Below are positions 1 to 6,810 of a DNA stretch of 10,019 bases, piece after piece. Position numbers and translations under genes: made by a program. The stretch comes from Clostridiales bacterium (lineage in GTDB: Bacteria > Bacillota > Clostridia > Peptostreptococcales > T1SED10-28): assembly GCA_007134725.1 (NCBI GenBank), contig SLKF01000203.1:1-10019 (forward strand), written 5' to 3'. Within the stretch, counting starts at the first letter, position 1. The number at the start of each line of letters is the position of its first letter. The notes below the pieces were generated by a model. That model saw only the letters and a list, made by a program, of their open reading frames with translations, was not told the DNA's origin and made no database searches.

Positions 1-3000
1 AAACTGGGTATCCACCGCCAGTTCTTTTAAAAACCCTGCAAAACGATGGACATTGCTTTCATCCAGGGCCGCTTCAATTTCATCCAGTACACAAAAGGGA
101 CTGGGTTTGATCTTTAATATGGCAAAAAGCAGGGCGATGGCGGTTAAGGCCCGTTCTCCCCCGGACAGCAGGGAGAGACTTTGAAGTTTTTTTCCCGGAG
201 GCCTTGCTAAAATATTAATCCCGGTCTCTAAAGGATCCTGCTCATCTTCTAAGACCAGGTCCGCTTTTCCTCCTCCAAACAGTCGGGAGAAGGTTTTTTT
301 GAATTCCTCTTTGATGATTGTCAGCTGCTGGAGAAATTGCACCTTCATGGTACTTTCCATTTCTTCAATGATTCGATGCAAACTCTTTTTCGCCTCCAGC
401 AAATCCTTTTGCTGTTGATCTAAAAAGTCGAAACGCTCTTTGGTTTCCGAATATTCATCTACGGCTTCCACATTTACATGGCCCAGTGTTTTGATTTGAT
501 TTTTCAGGGATTGAATCTCTCCCTGGGTAAGATTCTTCTTATCAGCATCAATCCACTGGATTCCCTGATCATAACTCATTTCATATTTATCCCATAGGCT
601 TTGATGGAGATTTTCCATTTGAACCTCCACCTTGGTTTTTTTCATTTCCAGTTTATACAGGGCTTCTTCTTTTTGCTTTAGCACCTGGGATTGCTCCCGA
701 TAGGTTTTTTCAATATCTTTTTTCCTTCGAAAAGCTTCCTGCTCTTTTTCTTTATAGGCATCCCCTTGTTGTTTTATCTGCTTTAGACAGCTTTCTCCTT
801 TTTTAATCTCTTCCGATTGTTCCTCCATTTTCTTCTCGATATTTTCCTGTTCCTTTTCCCCTTTACTAATCTCCTCTTTATCCTGTTCAATGCCGCCGTC
901 CTGGCGATGGATTTCCTTTTTCAATCCCCCGGTTTTGCTTTTTAAGGCTTTAATTTGTTCTTCCATGGAGACTTTTCGTACTTGCATCTCCTGGATTCTT
1001 TCTTTAAGGACTTCAATTTTATCCACTTGCTTAGATAAATCTTTCTCTTCCCCTTGAATATGGCCACGGTTTTTTTCCAACCGACTTTCCAGTTCTTTGA
1101 TTTTTTCTCCAAGAACCCGGTGCTCCGAAATATAATCTTCTTCAGTACGTTGCAACTGGGAAAGTTCTTTTTTTCGATCGGCTATTTCCTGATCAGATTC
1201 CCCTAAGCGCTGTTCTTGTTGCAATAATTGTTCTTTCAGGGTTGCTTTTTCAATGGCAATTTGATGGATCCTTTGATCGGTGTCCATTTTTTGCTGCTCA
1301 TAACCTTGTTTTTCCTGTTGCAACGCTTTGCTCTGTAGCCGAAGGTCTTCCAGGAATTTTTCTTCCCCCATGACTTCCTGGGCTAAGTTTTTCAGCTCTC
1401 GTTTTCTGGACAATAGCCCATTGCTTTTTTGTTGCAAAGAGCCTCCGGTCATAGAACCTCCCGGGTTCATCACATCCCCTTCCAGGGTTACAATTTTCAC
1501 CCGATGATTCAAGGCTTTGGCCATGGGAACTCCGTAAGCCAAATCCGGCAATATTACCACTTTCCCCAGGAGACTGGAAAAGATGGCTTCCAGTTCCTTG
1601 GGGTAGTGAATAATATCCAGGGCAATGGAGGCTTTGGGCTCCTCCCGGATTTTTTCTATTTCCCGGGTCTGCAGGGTTTTTCCCGAAATCGTGGTTTTCG
1701 GCAGTACGGTAATTCGTCCAAGCTTATGGGCTTTACAGTGCTCGATCAGCACCTTTCCTTTTTCTTCATCTGCCACAATCAAATTTTGCATGGCATATCC
1801 CAAGGCGGTTTCAATGGCTAACTCATAGCCCTTGGGTACCTTTATCAGATCCGCTACGGCTCCATAGAGGCCTTCTCCAAAATCCGGATCCCTTTTGGCC
1901 TTTTTCAGCACCTCTTTTACACTTCGTTGGAAACCTTCCTTGGATGCTTCCAGATTTTTCAGCAGTTGTACTTTGGACTTCTTATTTTCCAACTGTCGAT
2001 CTTTTTCCTTAATCTCTTCCAAACGGTTCTGTATCTCTTCTTCTTTTTTTCTAAGTTCCGTTGCGATGATTTTCCCTTGTTCCACCTGCTTATTTTCTTT
2101 TTCCTGATTGTTTTCGAAAGATTTCTCCAACTGTTGGGCTACGACTTCCTGCTCCTCTTGCACCCTTAAATTTTTCTCAAGATCCTCTTTAATCTGAGAT
2201 TTTCGCTGATCGATGGATTTTTTCATGCTTTCCAAATTGGCCAGATCCACTTTCCAGTCGGAGAGTTGATTCATATCCTCAATGATCTCTCCTTTGGTTT
2301 TTTCCACATCGGCCTTCCGATGGCGGTTTTTCTCATAGCTTTTTTCATAAAGCATTCCTTCCGACTTCAGGTCCCCTTCGATGAGGGTTAATTTGGACTC
2401 CATCTCTCGGATTTCCCCTTGCCCCTCTTCTAATTCTTTTCTTATTTCTTCCTTTCGGCTCTCCCCTTGCTGAATCCTTTTTTGAAGTTCCTCTTCTCTC
2501 GCTTGGAGGTGTTGGATTTCCCCTTGATTCATCCGTTTCAGATTTTCGATTTCCTGATTTTCTTCTTTTTTCTGATAATAGGCCATTTCCTTTTGTTCAT
2601 ATTGCTCCTGATACTGCTTGATCTTTTCTTCTAAGGATATGATTTCCGATTCCACATTTTTGTTTTCTTCTTCCAGGGTGCGAATCTCTTGGTTAATCTT
2701 TTGTTTTTCCTGATCCATCCCTTGTATTTTTTCATCAATACCCGATAATTCATCCAGGATATGCTTTACTTCCCCTTCTTTTAAGGATTCATAAAGTTTT
2801 AGATATTTCTCTGCTTTCTCTTTTTGTTCCTTCAAGGGACCGATCCTAGATCCCAGTTCCTTTAGGATATCCGACAGTCGTTGTAGATTTTCCTCGGTCC
2901 CCTTCAGTTTCTTTTGTGCTTCCTCTTTACGACTTTTGTATTTTACAATCCCTACGGCTTCTTCAATGACTTTTCTTCGGTCTTCCGCCTTATGACTGAG

Positions 3001-3447
3001 GATTTCATCAATTTTTCCCTGACCTACGATGGAGTATCCGTCTTTTCCAATGCCCGTATCCATAAACAGTTCCCGAATATCCCTTAAGCGACAGGGACTT
3101 TGGTTGATTAAGTACTCATTTTCTCCTGATCGATAGGCCCTTCGGGTAATTTTCACTTCCGAATAATCAATGGGAATTCCCCCATCTTCATTATCCAGGA
3201 TCAGGGAAACCTCGGCCATGCCCAAGGGCTTTTGTTTTTCCGTACCGGAGAAGATCACATCCTCCATTTTTGCTCCCCGTAGGGTTTTGGGGCTCTGTTC
3301 CCCCAGTACCCATTTGATCCCGTCGGAAATATTACTTTTTCCGCTGCCGTTGGGTCCTACCACACCGGTAATTCCCGACTCCAGGTCCATGGTAATTTTG
3401 CTTGCAAAGGATTTAAATCCTTTCAGTTCTACTCGTTTAAGATGCAT
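1..3447 (-). CDS. smc: Chromosome segregation protein SMC, 3' end cut by window edge
   Basis: Large ATPase of the SMC-ScpAB condensin, which acts on the nucleoid to compact chromosomes and separate sister origins. The visible 1149 codons have no in-frame stop; the family is usually about 1190 residues, so only some 40 residues are missing. Domain order seen: N-terminal ATPase head starting MHLKRVELKGFKSFA, Walker A GPNGSGKS at 31-38, R-loop Arg57, Q-loop Gln143 (GYSIVGQG); first coiled coil from about 170 to 510; hinge about 515-670, starting near GLYGAVADL and ending GDVMNPGGSMTGG; second coiled coil about 680-1050, rich in K, E and Q; ABC signature LSGGE at 1094-1098; Walker B with Asp1122 and catalytic Glu1123 (VLDE), then the D-loop ALDE. 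The ATG at 3447 is preceded by GGAGG (3453-3457, spacer 5 nt). It begins 16 nt after rnc, in the same transcription unit. Identity is certain. Confidence 0.98.
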   Translation of the reverse strand, partial: MHLKRVELKGFKSFASKITMDLESGITGVVGPNGSGKSNISDGIKWVLGEQSPKTLRGAKMEDVIFSGTEKQKPLGMAEVSLILDNEDGGIPIDYSEVKITRRAYRSGENEYLINQSPCRLRDIRELFMDTGIGKDGYSIVGQGKIDEILSHKAEDRRKVIEEAVGIVKYKSRKEEAQKKLKGTEENLQRLSDILKELGSRIGPLKEQKEKAEKYLKLYESLKEGEVKHILDELSGIDEKIQGMDQEKQKINQEIRTLEEENKNVESEIISLEEKIKQYQEQYEQKEMAYYQKKEENQEIENLKRMNQGEIQHLQAREEELQKRIQQGESRKEEIRKELEEGQGEIREMESKLTLIEGDLKSEGMLYEKSYEKNRHRKADVEKTKGEIIEDMNQLSDWKVDLANLESMKKSIDQRKSQIKEDLEKNLRVQEEQEVVAQQLEKSFENNQEKENKQVEQGKIIATELRKKEEEIQNRLEEIKEKDRQLENKKSKVQLLKNLEASKEGFQRSVKEVLKKAKRDPDFGEGLYGAVADLIKVPKGYELAIETALGYAMQNLIVADEEKGKVLIEHCKAHKLGRITVLPKTTISGKTLQTREIEKIREEPKASIALDIIHYPKELEAIFSSLLGKVVILPDLAYGVPMAKALNHRVKIVTLEGDVMNPGGSMTGGSLQQKSNGLLSRKRELKNLAQEVMGEEKFLEDLRLQSKALQQEKQGYEQQKMDTDQRIHQIAIEKATLKEQLLQQEQRLGESDQEIADRKKELSQLQRTEEDYISEHRVLGEKIKELESRLEKNRGHIQGEEKDLSKQVDKIEVLKERIQEMQVRKVSMEEQIKALKSKTGGLKKEIHRQDGGIEQDKEEISKGEKEQENIEKKMEEQSEEIKKGESCLKQIKQQGDAYKEKEQEAFRRKKDIEKTYREQSQVLKQKEEALYKLEMKKTKVEVQMENLHQSLWDKYEMSYDQGIQWIDADKKNLTQGEIQSLKNQIKTLGHVNVEAVDEYSETKERFDFLDQQQKDLLEAKKSLHRIIEEMESTMKVQFLQQLTIIKEEFKKTFSRLFGGGKADLVLEDEQDPLETGINILARPPGKKLQSLSLLSGGERALTAIALLFAILKIKPSPFCVLDEIEAALDESNVHRFAGFLKELAVDTQF

Positions 3448-3463
3448 GACGTCCTCCCCCCTT

Positions 3464-4186
3464 TTACCCCTGTTTGATTTTTTGGATGCTGTTGTGAGCC
3501 GCCTGCTGTTCCGCTTCTTTTTTGGTTTTCCCTTCCCCTTTTTCGAAGGTTTGATTTCCCACCTTTATCTCCACTTCAAAATTCTTATCATGATCCGGAC
3601 CCCATTCCCGGATAATCCGGTACTCTATTTCACCATACCCAAGCTTTTGCATCTGTTCCTGGAAGGTGGTTTTAAAATCTTTTTTTGAAGCCTCCCCCTG
3701 TTCAAAGGTTTTCTCATTGAAAAACCGAAGAATGACAAACCGCTGAACCGCTGCCATTCCTCCATCTAAGTACATTCCCCCGATAAAGGCTTCCAAGGCA
3801 TCGGCCAGAATGGAGGGTCTTTGTCTTCCGCCGTTGGCTTCCTCCCCTTTTCCCAATAATAGGTATTCCCCTAATTCCAGGGTGATGGCAATTTTGCTTA
3901 AGGATTCTTCACATACCAGGTTTGCCCGGGATTTGCTCAGCTCTCCCTCCGCCAGCTCTCGGTATTCATTAAATAAATAATTACTGACCACCAATCCCAG
4001 TACGGAATCCCCTAAAAACTCCAACCGTTCATTATCATACACCTTATCCCGTTTAAATTCGTTGGCATAGGACCGATGAATCAGGGCCTGATTCAAAATC
4101 GTTTCATCATTAAATAAATAACCGGTTTCCCGCTGGATTTTCTGTAGTTTTTTCTTTCGATTGGATCCGATTTTCAGTGTTGACAT
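3464..4186 (-). CDS. rnc: Ribonuclease III
   Basis: Endonuclease that cuts double-stranded RNA, processing rRNA precursors and structured mRNAs in the cytoplasm. At 240 residues it has normal family length. The N-terminal nuclease domain (about 10-155) carries the signature NERLEFLGDSVL; the four metal-binding acids correspond to Glu56, Asp60, Asp129 and Glu132. The C-terminal double-stranded RNA binding domain (about 170-238) ends with the lysine-rich KTKKEAEQQAA helix. Two in-frame ATGs exist, at 4192 and 4186. I prefer 4186 because the Shine-Dalgarno AGGAG (4195-4199) is 8 nt from it but only 2 nt from 4192; the upstream choice would add two residues (MI). The gene follows a terminator and its own predicted promoter, and is followed 16 nt later by smc, the rnc-smc order familiar from Bacillus subtilis. 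Nothing is missing from the active site. Confidence 0.97.
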   Translation of the reverse strand: MSTLKIGSNRKKKLQKIQRETGYLFNDETILNQALIHRSYANEFKRDKVYDNERLEFLGDSVLGLVVSNYLFNEYRELAEGELSKSRANLVCEESLSKIAITLELGEYLLLGKGEEANGGRQRPSILADALEAFIGGMYLDGGMAAVQRFVILRFFNEKTFEQGEASKKDFKTTFQEQMQKLGYGEIEYRIIREWGPDHDKNFEVEIKVGNQTFEKGEGKTKKEAEQQAAHNSIQKIKQG

Positions 4187-4194
4187 GATCATTG

Positions 4195-4199
4195 CTCCT
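4195..4199 (-). promoter_or_regulatory. Ribosome binding site that decides the rnc start
   Basis: AGGAG on the minus strand (within AAGGAGCA). It lies 8 nt before the ATG at 4186 and only 2 nt before the ATG at 4192. The spacing favours the second ATG. Confidence 0.75.
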
Positions 4200-4237
4200 T
4201 AAATTCATTTTTATTGTTCTTTAGAACTTCAACCCTT

Positions 4238-4267
4238 AGTATACCATAAATCTTGTTTACTTCTAAA
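4238..4267 (-). promoter_or_regulatory. Predicted sigma-A promoter for rnc-smc, extended -10
   Basis: Read on the minus strand, the -10 hexamer is TATACT (4238-4243), one mismatch from TATAAT. It is preceded directly by TATGG, which fits the extended -10 TRTGn motif of Firmicutes. A -35 candidate, TTTAGA (4262-4267), matches TTGACA at 4 of 6 positions with an 18-nt spacer; the weak -35 is compatible with an extended -10 promoter. It sits between the terminator after fabF and the rnc start, where a new promoter would be needed. The expected start of transcription is near 4230, giving a leader of about 45 nt. This is a prediction from sequence only. Confidence 0.65.
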
Positions 4268-4281
4268 GTGATTTGGCTGAT

Positions 4282-4326
4282 AAAAAAACTATGGAAGTAT
4301 CCATTGCGGATACTTCCATAGTTTTT
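4282..4326 (-). terminator. Intrinsic terminator ending the fab operon
   Basis: A perfect 19-bp inverted repeat (arms 4284-4302 and 4308-4326) with a 5-nt loop at 4303-4307. On the minus strand the 3' arm ends in seven consecutive U (4288-4282), five of which pair with the A-run opening the 5' arm. It begins 42 nt after the fabF stop. The plus-strand copy also ends in five T, so it could work in both directions, but no plus-strand gene needs it. The stem is long and AT-rich for a terminator, but the position and U-run make this the best reading. Confidence 0.88.
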
Positions 4327-4368
4327 AGGAGTATGTTGATATATCTATACGATATAAGAGTCGGTTCA

Positions 4369-5610
4369 TTAATCCTGATATTTTTTAAATACAATCGTGG
4401 CGTTATGCCCACCAAACCCTAAGGAATTGGACAGTGCATAATTCACGGTTCTTTTTTGTGCCTTGTTGGGAGTGTAGTTAAGATCACATTCCTCATCAGG
4501 GTTCTCATAGTTAATGGTTGGGGGTACAATCCCATGTTTGATGGCCAAGACCGATGCGATGGCTTCAATGCCCCCTGCGGCTCCTAAAAGGTGTCCCGTC
4601 ATGGACTTTGTTGAACTTATGGCTACCTTGTTTGCATGATCCTTGAATACACTTTTGATTGCCATGGTTTCAAACTGATCATTGTAGGGAGTACTGGTTC
4701 CATGGGCATTGATATAATCAATGGCTTCCGGCGGGGTGTTGCCGTCGGAAAGGGCTTTGAGCATCGCTCGTTTTCCGCCCTCTCCTTCGGGAGCCGGTGC
4801 GGTGATATGATAGGCATCGGCACTCATACCATAGCCTACTACTTCTCCGTAAATCTCTGCGCCCCGAGCCAGTGCATGATCCAATTCTTCCAGCAGTAAA
4901 ATACCGCTACCCTCACCCATAACGAAACCGTCCCGTTTTTTGTCAAAGGGACGACTGGCTTTTTCCGGTTCTTCATTGGATCTAGACATGGCCTTCATAG
5001 CGCAGAATCCTCCGATGGATACCGGGGTGATGGAGGCTTCCGTACCACCGGTGATCATCAAGGTTGCATCTCCCCGCTGGATGATTTTATAGGCATCTCC
5101 AATGGCATTGGTAGCCGACGCACAGGCGGTAACCACGGTGGTGTTCGGTCCTTTTGCCCCAAGGCTCATGGATACCTGACCGGAGGCCATGTTGACAATC
5201 ATCATCGGTATGAAAAAGGGACTGATTCTTCCCGGTCCTTTTTCCAGCATTTTACGATGCTGCTCCTCAAAAGTGCCAATCCCCCCAATACCGGAGCCCA
5301 GGACCACACCGAAATCCTCATAGTCAATTTTTTCTGTGTCGATTTTACTGTCTTCCATGGCAAGCTTTGCTCCCGCCACGGCGTATTGCACAAATAAGTC
5401 CATTTTCTTCGCATCTTTTTTTTCCATATATTCTTCGGCTTTGAAGTTTTTTATTTCCGCTGCAATTCGTGTAGGATAATCGGTGGCATCAAATTTTGTG
5501 ATTTCCCCGATTCCTGAACGGCCTTCAGTTATGGCCTTCCAAAATTCCTCTTTCCCATGGCCAACGGGAGTAATACAGCCAAGACCCGTAACTACTACTC
5601 GTTTCTTCAT
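4369..5610 (-). CDS. fabF: 3-oxoacyl-ACP synthase II (KAS II)
   Basis: Decarboxylating condensation of malonyl-ACP with acyl-ACP, the elongation step of type II fatty acid synthesis in the cytoplasm. With the start at 5610 the protein has 413 residues, the usual FabF length, and the thiolase-fold active site falls exactly on the Escherichia coli numbering: Cys163 (TACASAT), His303 (NAHGTSTP) and His340 ([10 protein letters not shown]). Ile108, which lines the acyl pocket in E. coli FabF, is also kept, and the C-terminal GFGGHN loop is present. The start was chosen because AAAGGAGG (5618-5625) lies 7 nt before this ATG and the protein then opens [11 protein letters not shown] as family members do; a longer frame from 5640 would place the ribosome binding site inside the coding region. 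It is the last gene before the terminator and is separated from acpP by an unusually long 157-nt gap. Confidence 0.97.
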   Translation of the reverse strand: MKKRVVVTGLGCITPVGHGKEEFWKAITEGRSGIGEITKFDATDYPTRIAAEIKNFKAEEYMEKKDAKKMDLFVQYAVAGAKLAMEDSKIDTEKIDYEDFGVVLGSGIGGIGTFEEQHRKMLEKGPGRISPFFIPMMIVNMASGQVSMSLGAKGPNTTVVTACASATNAIGDAYKIIQRGDATLMITGGTEASITPVSIGGFCAMKAMSRSNEEPEKASRPFDKKRDGFVMGEGSGILLLEELDHALARGAEIYGEVVGYGMSADAYHITAPAPEGEGGKRAMLKALSDGNTPPEAIDYINAHGTSTPYNDQFETMAIKSVFKDHANKVAISSTKSMTGHLLGAAGGIEAIASVLAIKHGIVPPTINYENPDEECDLNYTPNKAQKRTVNYALSNSLGFGGHNATIVFKKYQD

Positions 5611-5617
5611 AATAAAA

Positions 5618-5625
5618 CCTCCTTT
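5618..5625 (-). promoter_or_regulatory. Ribosome binding site that decides the fabF start
   Basis: AAAGGAGG on the minus strand, 7 nt before the ATG at 5610. Its strength and spacing rule against the in-frame ATG at 5640, which lies upstream of it. Confidence 0.85.
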
Positions 5626-5689
5626 GCCAAGAATCTTCAATGAATTCTAGGCTTTTGATCATCTGAAATGTTGATGTTGTTTATTTTTT

Positions 5690-5715
5690 CTTTTTCAGTA
5701 TTCTTTTTCAGTATT
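5690..5715. repeat. Tandem direct repeat of 13 nt, two copies plus a partial third
   Basis: On the plus strand the unit CTTTTTCAGTATT occurs at 5690-5702 and 5703-5715, followed by a partial copy CTTTTT at 5716-5721. In the fabF-sense direction this gives an A-rich leader with repeated GAATACTGAAAAA. It lies between the acpP-fabF hairpin and the fabF ribosome binding site. Function is unknown; it may only be slippage of a low-complexity stretch. Confidence 0.8.
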
Positions 5716-5729
5716 CTTTTTAGCAGATA

Positions 5730-5751
5730 AGAAGCCCCATCCGGGGCTTCT
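5730..5751 (-). terminator. Hairpin after acpP: possible partial terminator or RNA-stability element
   Basis: A perfect 9-bp stem, AGAAGCCCC pairing with GGGGCTTCT, with a 4-nt loop (5739-5742), starting 16 nt after the acpP stop codon. The stem is GC-rich and should be very stable. The sequence after it on the minus strand, UAUCUGC, has no proper U-run, so full termination is unlikely. Leaky termination, 3'-end protection or processing would each give more acpP than fabF transcript. Which of these applies cannot be told from sequence. Confidence 0.55.
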
Positions 5752-5767
5752 ATAAAAGCTTTTGGAA

Positions 5768-5998
5768 CTACTTAACTTTTTCTACGTAATCCACAATGTC
5801 TCCGATGTTTTTAAAGTTTTCTGCTTCTTCATCAGGAATTTCAATCCCGAATTCATCTTCAATGGCCATAACAATCTCTACAGCGTCTAAAGAGTCCGCT
5901 TCTAAGTCATTGATTAAGGAAGTCTCTTTCTTAATTTCCTGGCTTTCTTCCAGTCCTAATTGTTCTACGATAATTTCTTTTACTTTTGCAAATGTCAT
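5768..5998 (-). CDS. acpP: Acyl carrier protein
   Basis: Small acidic four-helix protein that carries growing acyl chains as thioesters on a 4'-phosphopantetheine arm; partner of every Fab enzyme in this operon and of PlsX. It has 76 residues, the typical size. The attachment serine is Ser36 in the motif EADSLDAVE at the start of helix II, followed by the acidic recognition helix ([18 protein letters not shown]). GGAGG (6007-6011) lies 8 nt before the ATG. The 53-nt leader after fabG is strikingly A-rich on the sense strand, which may favour strong translation (inference). A stable hairpin lies just after the stop codon. ACP is needed in excess over the enzymes, which fits a locally boosted expression. 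Confidence 0.98.
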   Translation of the reverse strand: MTFAKVKEIIVEQLGLEESQEIKKETSLINDLEADSLDAVEIVMAIEDEFGIEIPDEEAENFKNIGDIVDYVEKVK

Positions 5999-6051
5999 TT
6001 TGTATTCCTCCTAGTATTTTTGTTTTTTATTTTTATTGATTAAGCCGGTAC

Positions 6052-6795
6052 CTACATCACCATTCCGCCATCCACATGGATGACCTGGCCGGTAATATAG
6101 TCGGCGTCTTCACTACTTAAAAAGCTAACAAGTCTTGCCACATCTTCCGGTTTTCCCGGACGTTTTAAGGGCACACTGCCAAGCATGGCTTCTTTGGCTT
6201 TATCCGACAGCACCTCGGTCATATCGGTTTCGATAAATCCCGGTGCAATGGCATTGACCGTAATGTTTTTTCCTCCCAGTTCCTTGGCAATGGACTTGGT
6301 AAATCCAATAACCCCGGCCTTGGAAGCACAGTAATTGCCTTGTCCCGGATTTCCCATAACCCCCACCACGGAGGATAAGTTGATGATTTTACCACTCTTT
6401 TGTTTCATCATCTTTCTTGCCACGGCTTTGCTTGTAAGGAAAACCCCCTTAAGATTCACATCCATTACCCCGTCCCAATCCTCTTCCTTCATGCGAATTA
6501 GAAGATTGTCCTTGGTAACCCCTGCATTATTCACTAAAATATCCAGGGTATCGAAGTTTTCGTTAAAGGTACTGATCATATTCTCTACATCGGTGTTATC
6601 GGTAACATTTCCTTTGATGGATACCGCCTTAACACCGTAGCCTTCAATTTCTTTTACCACTTCAAGGGCTTTTTCCTCATTGCTTGTAAAGTTGATGGCC
6701 ACATTGGCTCCCTGTTTTGCCAGTTCCAGAGCAATGGCTTTTCCGATTCCTCGGGAACCTCCCGTTACTAATGCATTTTTACCTTGTAGTTTCAA
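6052..6795 (-). CDS. fabG: 3-oxoacyl-ACP reductase, UUG start
   Basis: NADPH-dependent short-chain dehydrogenase that reduces 3-oxoacyl-ACP to 3-hydroxyacyl-ACP, the first reduction of each elongation cycle. 247 residues, the normal length. Seen in order: Rossmann nucleotide loop TGGSRGIG (11-18), NNAG (89-92), and the catalytic tetrad Asn114, Ser142, Tyr155 and Lys159 (Y-x3-K in NYCASKAG), with the family C-terminus GQVIHVDGG. The start codon is TTG at 6795: AAGGAGG (6803-6809) lies 7 nt upstream and no in-frame ATG lies between them. The fabD stop codon TAA forms the beginning of that ribosome binding site (TAAGGAGG), so the two genes are probably translationally coupled. Position between fabD and acpP is the conserved Firmicutes arrangement and supports FabG over another dehydrogenase. 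Confidence 0.97.
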   Translation of the reverse strand: MKLQGKNALVTGGSRGIGKAIALELAKQGANVAINFTSNEEKALEVVKEIEGYGVKAVSIKGNVTDNTDVENMISTFNENFDTLDILVNNAGVTKDNLLIRMKEEDWDGVMDVNLKGVFLTSKAVARKMMKQKSGKIINLSSVVGVMGNPGQGNYCASKAGVIGFTKSIAKELGGKNITVNAIAPGFIETDMTEVLSDKAKEAMLGSVPLKRPGKPEDVARLVSFLSSEDADYITGQVIHVDGGMVM

Positions 6796-6802
6796 ATAAA
6801 TG

Positions 6803-6810
6803 CCTCCTTA
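6803..6810 (-). promoter_or_regulatory. fabG ribosome binding site overlapping the fabD stop codon
   Basis: TAAGGAGG on the minus strand: the first three bases are the fabD stop (6808-6810) and the rest is a near-perfect Shine-Dalgarno sequence, 7 nt before the TTG at 6795. It fixes the non-ATG start and suggests that ribosomes ending fabD restart on fabG. Confidence 0.85.

Noticed and set aside
1429..2169. Several plus-strand open frames inside smc
   Set aside because: They lie opposite an uninterrupted SMC frame and are low-complexity F/S/L-rich translations typical of antisense coiled-coil DNA.
1..3447. Possible pseudogene, as no stop-to-stop frame closes within the window
   Set aside because: I read every triplet of the smc frame from 3447 to 1 and found no stop. 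Walker A and Walker B are in the same frame, so the gene is only cut by the window edge.
3170..3688. 172-codon open frame on the plus strand across the smc/rnc junction
   Set aside because: It is antisense to two certain genes, covers their conserved motifs, has no good ribosome binding site and a composition expected from reverse reading of purine-rich genes.
4328..4368. AT-rich palindromic bases (GATATATC) between the fabF stop and the terminator
   Set aside because: The arms are only 4 nt each and of low complexity; there is no evidence of a separate site.
5650..5750. A separate promoter for fabF in the gap after acpP
   Set aside because: The AATACT repeats match a -10 at only 4 of 6 positions and no acceptable -35 lies 16-18 nt upstream of either.
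5754..5763. AAAAGCTTTT palindrome beside the acpP stop
   Set aside because: A 10-bp palindrome in AT-rich DNA is easily chance, and its A/T arms next to the stronger hairpin give no clear function.
6012..6051. A FapR-type operator or promoter between fabG and acpP
   Set aside because: GGTACC resembles the core of FapR sites, but the flanking dyad is missing and no -35/-10 pair is visible; the rest is only an A-rich leader.
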